64,000 bases of DNA from Epiperipatus broadwayi (taxonomy: Eukaryota > Onychophora > Udeonychophora > Euonychophora > Peripatidae). A program made the position numbers and the translations under genes. Positions 38,757 to 49,964 of the stretch are shown in pieces. The DNA is taken from positions 188,001 through 252,000 of the forward strand of contig JAQFVV010006711.1 in NCBI GenBank assembly GCA_028023455.1. Reading direction: 5' to 3'. Under the pieces are notes generated by a model, which saw only the letters and a program-made list of their open reading frames with translations, searched no databases and was not told the origin of the DNA. The number at the start of each line of letters is the position of its first letter. Position 1 is the stretch's first letter.

Positions 38757-39072
38757 GGTATGACATGGTTAATGGGAAGTTAGATAAATGATATGGCGTG
38801 GCTAATGGAAAGTTAGATAAATGATAAGGCATGGATAATAGAAAGTTAGATAAATGGTATGACATGGATTAAATGGTACAACATGGATAATTGAAAATTA
38901 GATAAATGATACAGCATGGATAATGGAAAGTTAGATAAGATATAGCATGGATAACGCAAAGTTAGATAAATGATATGGCATGACTAATGGAAAGTTAGAT
39001 ACATGATATATCATGGCTAATGGAAAATTAGATGAATGATATGGCATGGCTAATGGAAAGTTAGATAAATGA
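38757..39072. repeat. Minisatellite, about 33-bp unit, nine to ten copies
   Basis: Units such as atatggcatggctaatggaa followed by agttagataaatg repeat with small length differences (one unit shortened near 38860). It adjoins a less AT-rich segment at 39160-39480. Confidence 0.85.
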
Positions 39073-39590
39073 GGAATCATACCCAAATTATAATAAAATA
39101 AAATAAATCATTAACAACTTTATTCCATTGTCAGTGATTTACAATCTTTTGGAACAAATAAATTTGATGTTTGGGTAGGTCAGATCATCCTTCATTTGAC
39201 TCATATAATATTATGATCATTCCCCTAACCTTTGACTCCAACCCGCTCTAACCATTTGCTTAGTTTAACAACGTAATTTATGATTATTTTGATATGATCA
39301 TTCTGCTGACCAATCCTATTCCCTGACATTAACTTATATACCATAATCCATGGCGATGCATTGTGGGTTATTGACTGTTACCTTTGGGTATGAAGTCCGT
39401 CCTTGATGTTACCGGAGTTTATGATAGCAATAGCCATTCATACAAGAGGTTTAGCCAGTCATACAGAATAAATAATAATAAAGTTAATTTAACAATAACA
39501 ATAAATATATAAAAATTTCCTGTACTAGTGTGAGCATTTAATATTTTATAGATAAAATCTCACCTCAACACCAGTCAGTCATCCAGTTTT
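39073..39590. other. Less AT-rich segment beside the minisatellite
   Basis: Carries words such as cattgtgggttattgactgt and gtccttgatgttaccggagt, then an aataaataataa stretch near 39467. With the minisatellite it could be a solo LTR (repeats in U3, polyadenylation-like signal). I see no clear TG/CA termini or target duplication. Confidence 0.25.
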
Positions 39591-41100
39591 TATGTTTTAT
39601 GATTATAGGGCTGGATCATCAAGTATTTCAATAAAAAAAAAAGACTTATACAACAAAGAAAAAAGGATTCTGTATGATACATATATAATTTGAATAATTG
39701 AAATTGTTAGTCCATGTAGTTAGCTATTCTTCAGTATGTGGATGCCCAAATGATAAGATGACTGGTTCTTTTTAGATTAGGAAAATTACTGAATTTTGGG
39801 AGTTGGTAATCCATTGGATGTTGTCTGGTCATCTTCTAGAGTAAGTAGTTGATGACTTGCCAGTGGACAGGTGATATTCCTTTGTTTACTGTTGCTTTCT
39901 TTATAATCCTAATGGGTACTGACTCCTTTTAGTGATGGTGAAGACATTACTGGATGTTATTAGCTTATAAAGTCAAATTTTTCATAGTCATATGATTGGA
40001 AACCTCTCATCTATGATGTTTAATGAGTTTTCTATCCCCAGATCCTTTTGTATTGCTTAATGTTTATTAGAATTAATATCTGTTATAGATTAGAAGGTGT
40101 GTGTTTTTCTTTTTTTGTTTGTTTCTTCAGCAAGCTAATAATTCTTATGAACTTTGTGTCACTGAGTAATAAAATTTACACGAATTATTCCCTTGGAATT
40201 GTTAACATAAGTCTTTTCTATGGAATTATATTGTTTTTTTAACCTCAATAAACTTTTCTTCCTCTAATCGTTTCCAATAGTTTTTGGAGATAATTTGTTT
40301 TTTTTTTTTATAAAATTATCAAATCATAAATTGAATATTAGTTCCATTTTAAGTATCATTTTAATGCATGTTGATAGCTTAAAAAAATTAAAACAATTCA
40401 GTTTCTTTTCTTGCATATCCAGTCTGTGTTGTGAGCATGTTATATGTCATGCTGTATTCCACTGTTTAAGTGCTTTAATTTAGTTTAGTCTCTTTAATAA
40501 TTTAATTTAATACTTTAAGTTTAAATCCCATTTTTCTTTGTTACTTTTTTATACTAAATTTGGTAAATTGAATATCAATTACTATTATTTTGTAGTCAGT
40601 AGACTTAACACAACAAAAATAAAAAACAAGTCGATGTCACAATCTATTATTAATAGCATTATTTTTTTTTACATAACAAAGAGTGTTAATAGATTCCTTA
40701 TACCTTTAATTATGTTTTGTTTCAGACCGTCTTTGTTTCTAATATGTTGGGACTTTACTCTCACAATAAATAAATATTTTCATAATATTTACATCAGAAG
40801 AAAAGTCAAAGCAAATTTTGTAGAATTTTACTATTTTCAATAATTATTAATATGATTGATTAGTTAATTATTAACATTTGATGGTTATGTGTGTTGTAGT
40901 AAGATTCCTGTTGATTAATATATGTTAAATTCTTTTCAAATAATGATGACGAAGCCATTCAAATGATAATAGTCATCATTGCTGGAGATAATTTGCCAAT
41001 TCCTTAAAAGCAGTTTATTCTAGAATCTTAATATTAAGACCAGTATAAATATCCTTTATTTATAAGTGAAGTTTATTTTATAGAAATGAAATATTTTAAG
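39591..41100. other. Unannotated AT-rich DNA
   Basis: Nothing recognised. The open frames at 40048-40843 are low complexity. Confidence 0.5.
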
Positions 41101-41101
41101 G

Positions 41102-41140
41102 CAGGCCTGGATAATTTTTTGTAGCCAAGGGCTGCTTTTA
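41102..41140. repeat. hAT-end-like sequence
   Basis: Reads caggcctggataatttttt followed by gtagccaagggctgc, which resembles a hAT terminus. It may be the left (3') end of the decayed transposase gene at 41480-43150. No convincing right end was found. Confidence 0.45.
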
Positions 41141-41479
41141 ATTTTTTTTTTTTTTTGAGCATCATAATTCATTATATATTTATTACAATATATTAATAAC
41201 ATTTATATGATCAAATAATATATTTATTGTCAAAACAAAAAAAACAACCAAAAACAACAAAAAACCAGCATCAAATATAACTTTAAAATGGAATTATGAA
41301 AAGTCATTAATTTGTTGAAGACCTGTATTACATGCTGTCCACTAATCTTGAATATTTCTGTATATAATTACTAATCACTAATCTCACATAGGATGACAGG
41401 AGTAATATTTTGACCTAATTATATTATCTTTGAAAAAGTTTCATGTAGATAAGTAAAACTAAAAAATGATAGAAAACTA

Positions 41480-43150
41480 AATGCAATCTTTTTAATTTAG
41501 GAAATTTTCTTGATTTATTAGATTCCAAAAAAGTTGGAATTTTGAAAAACAATTGCAAATAAAGAAAATGTTTTATTTATCTTTTCAATTATATTTTTCA
41601 CATTAATAATGCCAAGCAAATGAAACATAAATGAAATAATTGGTTGTAGATTGATAAATTCTTAAAAATATCTCTCTCAAAGTCAGAAAAAAAAAACATC
41701 ATTATTTCTTCATAACACATCTTTTTGTTGTATGTACTTCTATTTGTTAACAATTTGATAGAAATATTTTTGAAAATTTTTAGTTCATGCCTTATCAACT
41801 GGGAAGATACCCGTTTTATTCTGTTTTTGAAAGTATGTCAATCATTTCAACTGTTTAGTTTTTTCTTTATAGTTGTAGGTTTGATTCATTTTGTTAATTA
41901 TGTCCACATCAAAAGATAAATTCATTAACCAAACATCATAACTAAATTCAACATCTGTTTCTTATTTTGATTTTAAAAAAATCCAGCAAACGTTGTCATG
42001 ATATAACAATTCCAAATACATTCTGTTTTCTTTTAATTGAGGCCTAAACATTCTTCTCTAAAGACTTTTTCCTTGAATAGAGTTTATAATTTTTATAGAT
42101 TCCATATATGGTGCATATTCAGAATTTTATAATGGAGAGTCTGCTGATGAATTATGCAATATTATGAAAGGAATATGGAAAGTCCTTGTTTAGTACATAT
42201 TGTTAAAAAACTGTTGATTTCCCTAGTTATTGACAGCATTTATCATTGATACAACTTTATAAATTGGAATTCCTTTTCTTCTCTATGTTTTTTGAAAACA
42301 TAGTAAAACAGCTCATGTTTTTTTAGAGATAATATTGTTAATTTTTTTTTTTCACAAACATCTTTAAAAATAATTTTTATAAACATACAAAGCTGAGAAA
42401 TTTCCATTATATCAGTGGATTCATCAAACTACAAGGAAAAAATTTCAGAATTTATAGTCAAATTACACGTCATAATTTCTGTACATCACATGATAATTCT
42501 ATATAAAAATTGTATGTCTAATTGCAAAATTAATTTAAATTTTAATAAGTTTCTGGTTTCCAGAATTGCCTCATCCTTTTTTTATCAGTGAAAGACATCT
42601 TAGGTTTTCATAATATGTGAATCACGCAATGACATGCAGTTGTTGTCTAGATTTAATTATGAGATTACTAAAATACGGTCATTGTTGAATTATGTATTAA
42701 ATTCTTTTAATTTTTATTTGCATAATTTACTTGTCATCAGGTAGTCTGTTATCAATCTTCCATGCGTACTTTTAAATTATCTTTAAATATTATGTTTTGA
42801 AAATGCCAACCTTGCAAACATAAACATCATATTCATTGTGAAACAAAAATGTTTCCCCCACTTTGTATTAAAATAGTATGTTTTTTCATTTGTATTTACT
42901 TTGCCCTCCAGATATTATATTCTTTTTAAAATATGATAAAATATTACTTTTATTGTGATAAAATATTTAAATTAACATTAATAACTATATAGTTTTATAA
43001 CAAGAAACAGGAAATCGGCAGTCTGTTGTGCAAAATTCCTTTGAGTTTTTCTGACCATGTGTATGGTGACAATATCGTGATTTAATGCTAACCATTGAGA
43101 ACTAACATAAATAAATAGTGCAACAATTAATAGATTTTGATTTGTTTCAA
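41480..43150 (-). pseudogene. Decayed hAT transposase (ZBED5/FAM200-like)
   Basis: Minus-strand reading near 42350-42430 gives FDESTDIMEISQLCMFIKII, the catalytic DES block of ZBED5/FAM200-type hAT transposases. A stop (TAG, probably from CAG) sits just before it. Further along, near 41990-42110, come IKIINSIQGKSL and ENRMYLELLYHDNVCWI, equivalent to the VKIVNFIRSRALNHRQF and LYHTEVRWLSRGK blocks in the right order. Upstream near 42760-42880 a degenerate segment may be the BED zinc finger. Stops and frameshifts are frequent, so it is non-functional. The C-terminal part near 41480-41800 is poorly preserved. It is the third hAT transposase relic in the window, all on the minus strand. Confidence 0.78.
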
Positions 43151-46100
43151 ACCGAAGCACATTTAAAAAGATACAGAAATCAAATTATTCAGTCATTAAT
43201 CAGTTAATCTCCAGGCCAGCTTGAATTGAGTTTTGAGAATTTGATAAAAATATATTTTGATAATTCATTGAAAATTATGTTACTTTCTCTTAAACCTGGC
43301 AGTCACCTCAAAATTTAATTGTTATTGACTTCTTGCTAGTTCTGATTTAGCAGTAGGTATAGTTAAATTTTCTGCCTGTTAATTAAAACTAGACAGTAGG
43401 ATATCAGAATACACCAATAACACTTGATTGCCATCAATGGTAAGTGCCATTCTTTGCCACTCTGTTAATATGATTTATTCCAACATCTCAATCTTCAAAT
43501 TGCACCATGAACTTTAATTAGGGAGTTACATTATTAAGATATCTAACTTTTTTTCCATGCTTCAAGATATTGCTCAAAATATTTATCTAGTATACTAAAT
43601 TATGAGTGTGTATTTATGTATTTGTCTTTCACTTATCCTGGATAACTAGGCTATTATGTGTAATTTTAAAACTATTTCAAACTATATTATTAGGTATATT
43701 CTCATTTTTTAATGTGAAAGTGTATGAAATCCTGATGCTCTGTCTATTTTACATCAGGTGCTTTCCATCAGGTGCTTTCCATGAAAATATGTTGCAAATG
43801 TTATAAATATATAACAATATAATCATATTAAGGGATTAGAAAAATGATCAATTGAGCACTATTGTGTAGTCTAGAACTGGAAGTTTAGACTAATGTAACA
43901 TTTTTTGTTTTTACATAAAATTCTAAAAAGTTATAAGAAGTATCCAATAAGTTTATGCCCATTCATTATACGGAGAAGTATCAAATTTGTTTAAATTTAT
44001 CTGCTAATTAATACATTTCTTTTAAACGGGTTATTTTTATTTTTCTAATTTTCTATCTCTTTCTTTACTTTTTAGCATTTACTGACTATTGATAATAAGT
44101 TGTGAGTTGCTCTAACTAAAAAAATCAAATTGTTGGAGCATGTTTATCAAGAACACCCGTATTCATCTTGTTTAAAATTAATATATTACAATTGATAGTC
44201 TCAAGGATAATGACAAGATAAGGTATTATGAATGATTGTAGTAAAAAAAATTGCAGAGTAAGTTTTTATCAAGATCATTATATATTTAAACACTCCAATA
44301 TTTATCAAAACATTGTTTTGTTAATTTTTGTAGCCAGAATATTTATGGATGATTATGTTTTCATAGTAACTAATTTTAATGGTATGGTGTGAAAGAGGGA
44401 GCATCAAGTCTAAGAATGTGGCAATAGATAAGTGGGAAGTCTCATTTACTTTTTTATCTACTATTGGAAGAATTTATATTTAATGATCAATTATTAAATA
44501 TATATATATTCCCCAACAGGAAAACATGATTGCTTAATTATATGCCTTGGTCTCTCAAATGCATCATGTCTGCATACTTGGAAAATTTGGGGGCCCACAT
44601 TCATTCTCTAGTGCAAACATTTATTATCATCCAGTCCATGCAAGGATACTTTATTGAATATTGTTATTAATATTGTGTCTGATTTAAATATTTCATAATT
44701 TTTGAATAAATAGTTGATAATTCTTCACTGAAGAGTGAGATTTGTAGTCTAGCATGCTTATGAGGAAATGAGTTTTTAAAATTCTAGATCTAAGTCATGG
44801 ATTTTCCAGGTTAACTAAAATAAGATTATAGAAATAATAATTTGTAATAGTATTATACTGGTAATTCAGATAAACATAAATTAATCCAACCACACTTTGG
44901 GAAGCCATTTTATTGTACCGGCATCCTTGAGGGACCACCTAAACAAGTACGACCAAACAAGTGCAAATTTTATAGTCACATCTAAAATAGATAATAATAG
45001 AGATGATTGAACGTAAAACAGATTATATTTCCCCATCACCTCCCCAAATTCAACACAAGTATTTTGAAATAGTTTTTCTTTTCACTCAGCAATAATTTAA
45101 TTTAAATAATAATAAAAAAAAGCATTTTATTAGTTTATCAGGACACCATGCTAAATGAATCTATTTCAAAAACCAGGATCCCTCAATTTACAAAATATCC
45201 CAGGCAATTTTACTCAATGGTTGAATAGTCTCTTTAATTAAAATATATTTTTCTCTTAATTGGTAGTGCTAAAATGACCATTTGGAAATGAAAGTTACTA
45301 AATAAAAAAGCACTGACAATTTGAATTAAAACTAGCAATTATTTCACAATTAAAATTAAGTAACACATATAATTAATTAACACATATATTTGTACACACA
45401 GATAAAATTAAAACTAATTATTTTCTAATGCATTCATACAGCAAAGCATATAAAAAATAAATCAATACATATAAAATGAATGTTAATAGAGAAATCAGAT
45501 TGTACTGACTTAAGGCCTTTTCAATATAGTTTTTTTTTTTTATAAAGTTTAAATAAAATAGACTTACCGGGTATTTTATTTTATAAATACTTACTTCCAT
45601 TACTGATTAAATGGCATGGAAATAGTGTTGTTTTTCTGTCCACTGGTTTTCTTTTAAATGTTTTTTTTTTTAAATAATAGAAGTAATCTAGGCACACATT
45701 TCCCCTAGACATTTAAAATTAATCTTTGGTTAGGCATTATCATTCAAGTACGGGAAGCTCTAGAAGAAATATACATAGTTTATGGTGATTAGTATATTTT
45801 AATGCCTAGAAATGCGTATTCTCTGGCCATAGCAACAAATGAAACTTGTTTTTTTTTATATTTGTGATGAGGACAATTTTTTGCTTTACAAATACAGTGA
45901 ACTGTGAAATAATTCCATAGTCATGTTAAGAGTTCACAAAAGCTAAAAGAATTTATATTGCTCAATTCTCCAGTCCAGATCAAATTAGATCAACCAATGA
46001 ATGAATCTCTCTTGCCCCCCCCCCTCCAAATGTATCCTCTTTATATTTTATCTCTTATCAAATATTTTACATTTTTTTAAAAAATTAAAATATACAATAG

Positions 46101-46237
46101 ATCAGTAATTAAATGGCAAAATAAATTGAAGACTCCTACTGTTTGTAGATTCATTTTTGTTATCTGCAAGTCTGAGCAATTAATTTTCTTTTTTTAAACA
46201 AAAAATTGAAATATAATTATTTCAATTTTTTTTTTAG
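43151..46237. other. Unannotated AT-rich DNA
   Basis: No gene recognised. A 14-bp duplication (caggtgctttccat) occurs at 43757-43784, and poly-C near 46016. Confidence 0.5.
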
Positions 46238-46404
46238 TTAAGCCATCTTAAACATCACATAATCACTATTTCCTATGCTTGCTCATAACTGTTGTTAAAA
46301 TAGGCAAAACTCTCTCCATACAGTAGTGCTACTCAAAGCAGGACAGAGTAATCAATGGATGTCAGAAGGCTTGTGCATGAAATCCCTATCTAGTGCCTAC
46401 TCAT

Positions 46405-46459
46405 CCAATATCCCCAAACTAGTTTCTGACTTGTGGCCTTCGTCAGCGAGGAGCCTTGG
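46405..46459 (-). ncRNA. Hammerhead ribozyme, type I (family B, copy 1)
   Basis: Minus-strand core CTGACGA (46446-46440), stem II GGC/GTC with loop CACAA, GAAA (46426-46423), then a 2-bp stem III (AC/GT, loop TA) and H17 = T. Stem I: CCAA pairs with TTGG, and GCTCCTCG is opposed by TGGGGAT, with an internal loop (CGG against TA) between the two helices. Six inner and four outer pairs form, counting G-U. Confidence 0.7.
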
Positions 46460-47038
46460 ATCTGAGAGCACTGCACCTAGATCTTAGGATCTAATGCAAC
46501 CCTCTAGCAGCTACCTTTTATGTCTACATAACTACAAAACTATGAAAATAAAATTGAAAACACAAATATTTTCAATCTAAGCTCAATAGCTTATATAGCC
46601 ATATGGGTCTGAACTCAGTTCAGCACCCATACATTTTGGTGTCTTTGGTTTTCTTATAACCATAGCCACCATCTTCCTATTAGGCAGGATTGGTATTAAA
46701 CCTTTAAACATCACATGATCACTATCTCCCATGTTTGATCGTAACTGTTGTTAAAATAGTCAAAACTCTCTCCATACAGTAGTGGCACTCAAAGCAAGAC
46801 AGAGTAATCATTGGATGCCAGAAGGCTTGTGCATAAAATCCCTATCTAGTGCCTTCTCATCCAGTATCCCCAAATTAGTTTCCGGCTTGTGGCATGACTA
46901 TATAAGCTATTGAGCTTATATTGAAAATATTGGTGTGTTTTCAATTTTATTCTCATAGTTTTGTAGTTATGTAGAGATAAAAGGTGGCTGCTGGTGGGTT
47001 GCATTAGATCCTAAGATCTAGGTGCAGTGCTCTCAGAT

Positions 47039-47093
47039 CCAAGGCTCTTCACTGACGAAGGCCACAAACCAGAAACTAGTTTGGGGATATTGG
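47039..47093 (+). ncRNA. Hammerhead ribozyme, type I (family B, copy 2)
   Basis: Core CTGACGA at 47052-47058, GAAA at 47072-47075, stem III AC/GT with loop TA, H17 = T at 47081. Stem I pairs 47039-47042 (CCAA) with 47090-47093 (TTGG), and CTCTTCA (47045-47051) with TGGGGA, around an internal loop. Stem II is weakened (GGC against ACC). Confidence 0.65.
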
Positions 47094-47496
47094 ATGAGTA
47101 GGCACTAGATAGGGATTTTATGCGCAAGCCTTCTGGCATCCATTGATTACTCTGTCTTGCTTTGATTGGCACTACTATATGGAGAGTGTTTTGCCTATTT
47201 TAACAACAGTTATGAGCAAGCATGGAATATGGTGATCATGTGATGTTTAAAGGTTTAATACCAATCCTACCTAATAGGAAGTTGGTGACTATGGTTATAA
47301 GAGAACCAAAGACACCAAAATGTATGGGTGCTGAACTGAGTTGAGCTCCATATGATTATATAAGCTATTGAGCTTAGATTGAAAATATTTATGTGTTTTT
47401 AAATTTTATTCTCATAGTTTTGTAGTTATGTAGAGATAAAAGGTGGGTTCTGGGGGGTTGCATTAGATCTAAGATCTAGGTGCACTACTCTCACAT

Positions 47497-47551
47497 CCAA
47501 GGCTCCTCACTGATGAAGGCCACAAGCCAGAAACTAGTTTGGAGATATTGG
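47497..47551 (+). ncRNA. Hammerhead ribozyme, type I (family B, copy 3)
   Basis: Core CTGATGA at 47510-47516, stem II GGC/GCC with loop CACAA, GAAA at 47530-47533, stem III AC/GT with loop TA, H17 = T at 47539. Stem I: CCAA/TTGG outer helix and CTCCTCA against TGGAGA inner helix with one mismatch. It lies exactly 458 bp downstream of copy 2 on the same strand. Confidence 0.7.
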
Positions 47552-47710
47552 TTAAGTAGGCACTAGATAGAGATTTTATGCACAAGCCTTCTGGCATCCA
47601 TTGATTACTCTGTCTTGTTTTGAGTGGCACTACTGTATGGAGAGGGTTCTGCCTATTTTAAGCCATCTTACATGGATTTAATTCATTAAAATTCATTTTA
47701 ATAAATGTTA

Positions 47711-48229
47711 ATATTTGAAAACCAGGCACTCTTCACAAACCTGGGAGCTTAATTGTAAGTATAGAGGATTTGAACTCAGATTTTCAAGCACCCTTCAACC
47801 ACCCACACTATCTCATACAACTGATACACATGACCACACACATGTAGAAAAGATAAATAATCTCCAATATACATATTACATGCTAAACCAGCACTCATCA
47901 GTTGGTCCAGATTATCATCTCCCACAAAGCTCCCAGGTTTGTGAAGAGTACCTGGTTTTCAAATATTTACATATCAAGCTTGTATCCTGTCCATCCATCT
48001 TATATGTATTTAAATAGATACTATCCTATACATGAGGGGTCAGAGTGACTTCAGGTCAACATGGGCATGGTAATAATATTAGCATCAGCATGGGATTTGA
48101 GTTTTCATCATCAGATTTTCAATGATATGGATGGCTGAAAAGTTGGAGGTTGGAGTGGATTGAAGCCTATCCATTAAAGTATAAAGATTTGCTATCTTAA
48201 TATAAACTGAGCACTGATTATATATATGT
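47711..48229. mobile_element. Family A element, left part (interrupted)
   Basis: The sequence from about 47757 (taagtatagaggatttgaac) is the family A left end. It continues to 48229, where the gypsy element interrupts it; the remainder resumes at 59093. An inverted repeat of about 40 bp flanks the first part (47712-47751 against 47925-47964, containing ctcccaggtttgtgaagagt). A 15-bp direct repeat ttttaataaatgtta at 47696-47710 and 59264-59278 may be the target duplication of the whole family A copy. Confidence 0.7.
47851..47920 (-). ncRNA. Hammerhead motif with altered core (family A)
   Basis: Minus-strand core CTGATGA at 47901-47895 and a perfect stem II (GTGCT/AGCAT, loop GGTTT) are present, but the GAAA box reads GTAA. 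Stem I is the best in the window: CCAA/TTGG, then AGATGATAATCT opposite AGATTATTTATCT. The A-to-T change in the GAAA box probably inactivates it. Confidence 0.6.
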
Positions 48230-48266
48230 TGAAACAGTAAGATTCGTATTCGAATCTTAAGTTTCA
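48230..48266. repeat. 37-bp palindrome at the LTR 5' end
   Basis: tgaaac at 48230 pairs with gtttca ending at 48266, and aagattcg with cgaatctt, around a 4-base loop. The same palindrome, with one base change, begins the 3' LTR at 56532. Confidence 0.85.
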
Positions 48267-49742
48267 CCTTTTTCTGTCGTCTCTCACTGACCGGTCTATC
48301 CCGCCCAAATTTAAACTTTTTGGTATCGAATTGTGTGTGTAACAATATTAAAAATGTATAAGTATATGTAGAATTCAGCATAAACACGCACACATTTTGA
48401 TCTCAAATTAAAGGCAATAAATAGGGATAAAATAATATAATTTAGATTTCTTTTAGCTATATAATTTTGTATAATTTTAATCATTTATTTTGGATTATAA
48501 AGTTCGTATTTATTGCTTTGTTTAAATTTCGTTTAATAATAATTCTAAAAAAAATCTGATGTAATATTTAATTAAAAGTTAAAATAATCTTATGTTCCCT
48601 TTTTGTCTTTGAAATTTAAAAGCATCGGTCAGTGATAGATAATAGATTAATTAAAGAAAAATTCCCCAAAATGTAATTAGTAAATGTAAAATGTAAACAA
48701 TAGAACGGCAGCTTTCTTTAATTAAAACCAACAAAATGCATTGATTATCCTCAGGGCAGATTAAGTAGAACCTAAAAATACCTTAACAAAAATGTGAAAG
48801 ATCAAGATAAGAAAAGAGGCCATCTTAGACTTGCTGGAGACATTCACTTCAACTTTAGCTTTGCTCTCGATCACTGAGAGTCTCCAAAATATAAAAATAA
48901 ATTGTTCCTGCCAAGGTATGACCGAGTAAAAGCACCTAGATTATTCTCCATCGGGAGATGGCCTATCGGATGCCGAACTTTCCATTGCCCATCATAAATT
49001 CACCATGAAGATCTGCTGCCTGAAATAAATGAGAAAGCTGCTGCTGCTGTGAAAGTAAATGAAATATCTAAATACAAGAAAGAATTGCCACTCGTGAACT
49101 TTTTGCTGCTAAACTAATGGAATCAGAAAACTTCTTATAAAACAGGTACCTGTCTGTGTTCAAACTCTAGAGTACTCTAATAACATGCTATAGCTCTTCT
49201 TCATATTACTTATCTAAATTGTAAAATGTAAAAACTACCATTTGTATAACTAAATTGAATAATTAACTTAATGTGTAAATTTCTCTAATAATCTAGCTTA
49301 CCTCATTCTATCTTTCTTGGGTGCGTATTTCTAAAATCTACATTTTATCTATATTTATTATTTAATTATTGCATGCTCATAATTGTCTCTATTTTCAAAG
49401 TTTAAATCTATGATCGCTTGAAACAGTGAATGCGTGTCAAATTTTCATTAATATTTACTTTCATAAATAACTTAACTTTCATATAAATCGACACGCATTC
49501 AATGCATCATTTATTGTAATGCAGGGTCTACTACTTCGCAAATGGCTGGCGTATTAGTTGTAATAATCCCCAGTTTATATATGTTTTGCATTTATTAAAT
49601 CTTAATGAATAATTCCATAAAATTACATTTCTTTGAGAGTCGCCAAAGTTCTTTAGTAAAAGTTGATAATGTAGGGCTGAGTTAGAAATCTATTTAAATC
49701 TTATCATAATCGTTTATACATTATACATGTGTTACGTTTTAG

Positions 49743-49964
49743 AGACACGATGATCCATTCCGCCGTGAAATTTCCGGATTCTTCAGGGTTGAAATTAACC
49801 CCAGTCGTCCTACACAAGCGGACATAATGGGTGCTCCTGTAGGATTTGACAACGTCATGCAGCCAGCCGGAAAACTGCGACACGGACCGCTTGTCCCTGG
49901 TTATGCTTATGTGACACCTTACTTCGTCGGGCCGATGGCAGAGACCAGCCCGACATTCTTATAA
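49743..49964 (+). other. Exon-like open frame inside the 5' LTR (73 codons)
   Basis: The frame opens immediately after an acceptor-like ttttag at 49737-49742 and runs to TAA at 49962-49964. Composition is protein-like, with words such as FFRVEINPSRPTQADIMG, GFDNVMQPAGKL and PGYAYVTPYFVGPM. The 3' LTR copy (58033-58251) keeps the frame open although it differs by a 3-base deletion and several substitutions. I do not recognise the protein. It could be a captured terminal exon, part of an old LTR-encoded reading frame, or chance in a CpG-rich stretch. No upstream exon or start codon was identified. Confidence 0.4.

Larger units (their letters stand above)
46238..47670. mobile_element. Family B: inverted pair of head-to-tail units with ribozymes
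   Basis: Layout: a unit of about 456 bp (46251-46706), a second partial copy in the same orientation (46707-46893), a unit in the opposite orientation (46894-47352), then a partial copy (47353-47657). Each orientation is thus an incomplete head-to-tail dimer. A 13-bp direct repeat ttaagccatctta lies at both edges (46238-46250 and 47658-47670) and looks like a target duplication. Three hammerhead motifs are present (46405-46459 minus; 47039-47093 and 47497-47551 plus), and the partial second copy stops inside ribozyme stem II. No protein is encoded. The layout matches retrozymes or terminal repeats of Penelope-like elements. Confidence 0.7.

Noticed and set aside
40048-40843. Cluster of plus-strand open frames as a membrane protein gene
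   Set aside because: Phe, Ile, Leu and Asn richness follows from AT-rich DNA; there are no consistent frame, splice signals or motifs.
43757-43784. 14-bp direct duplication as an insertion footprint
   Set aside because: The copies are adjacent with nothing between them; simple slippage.
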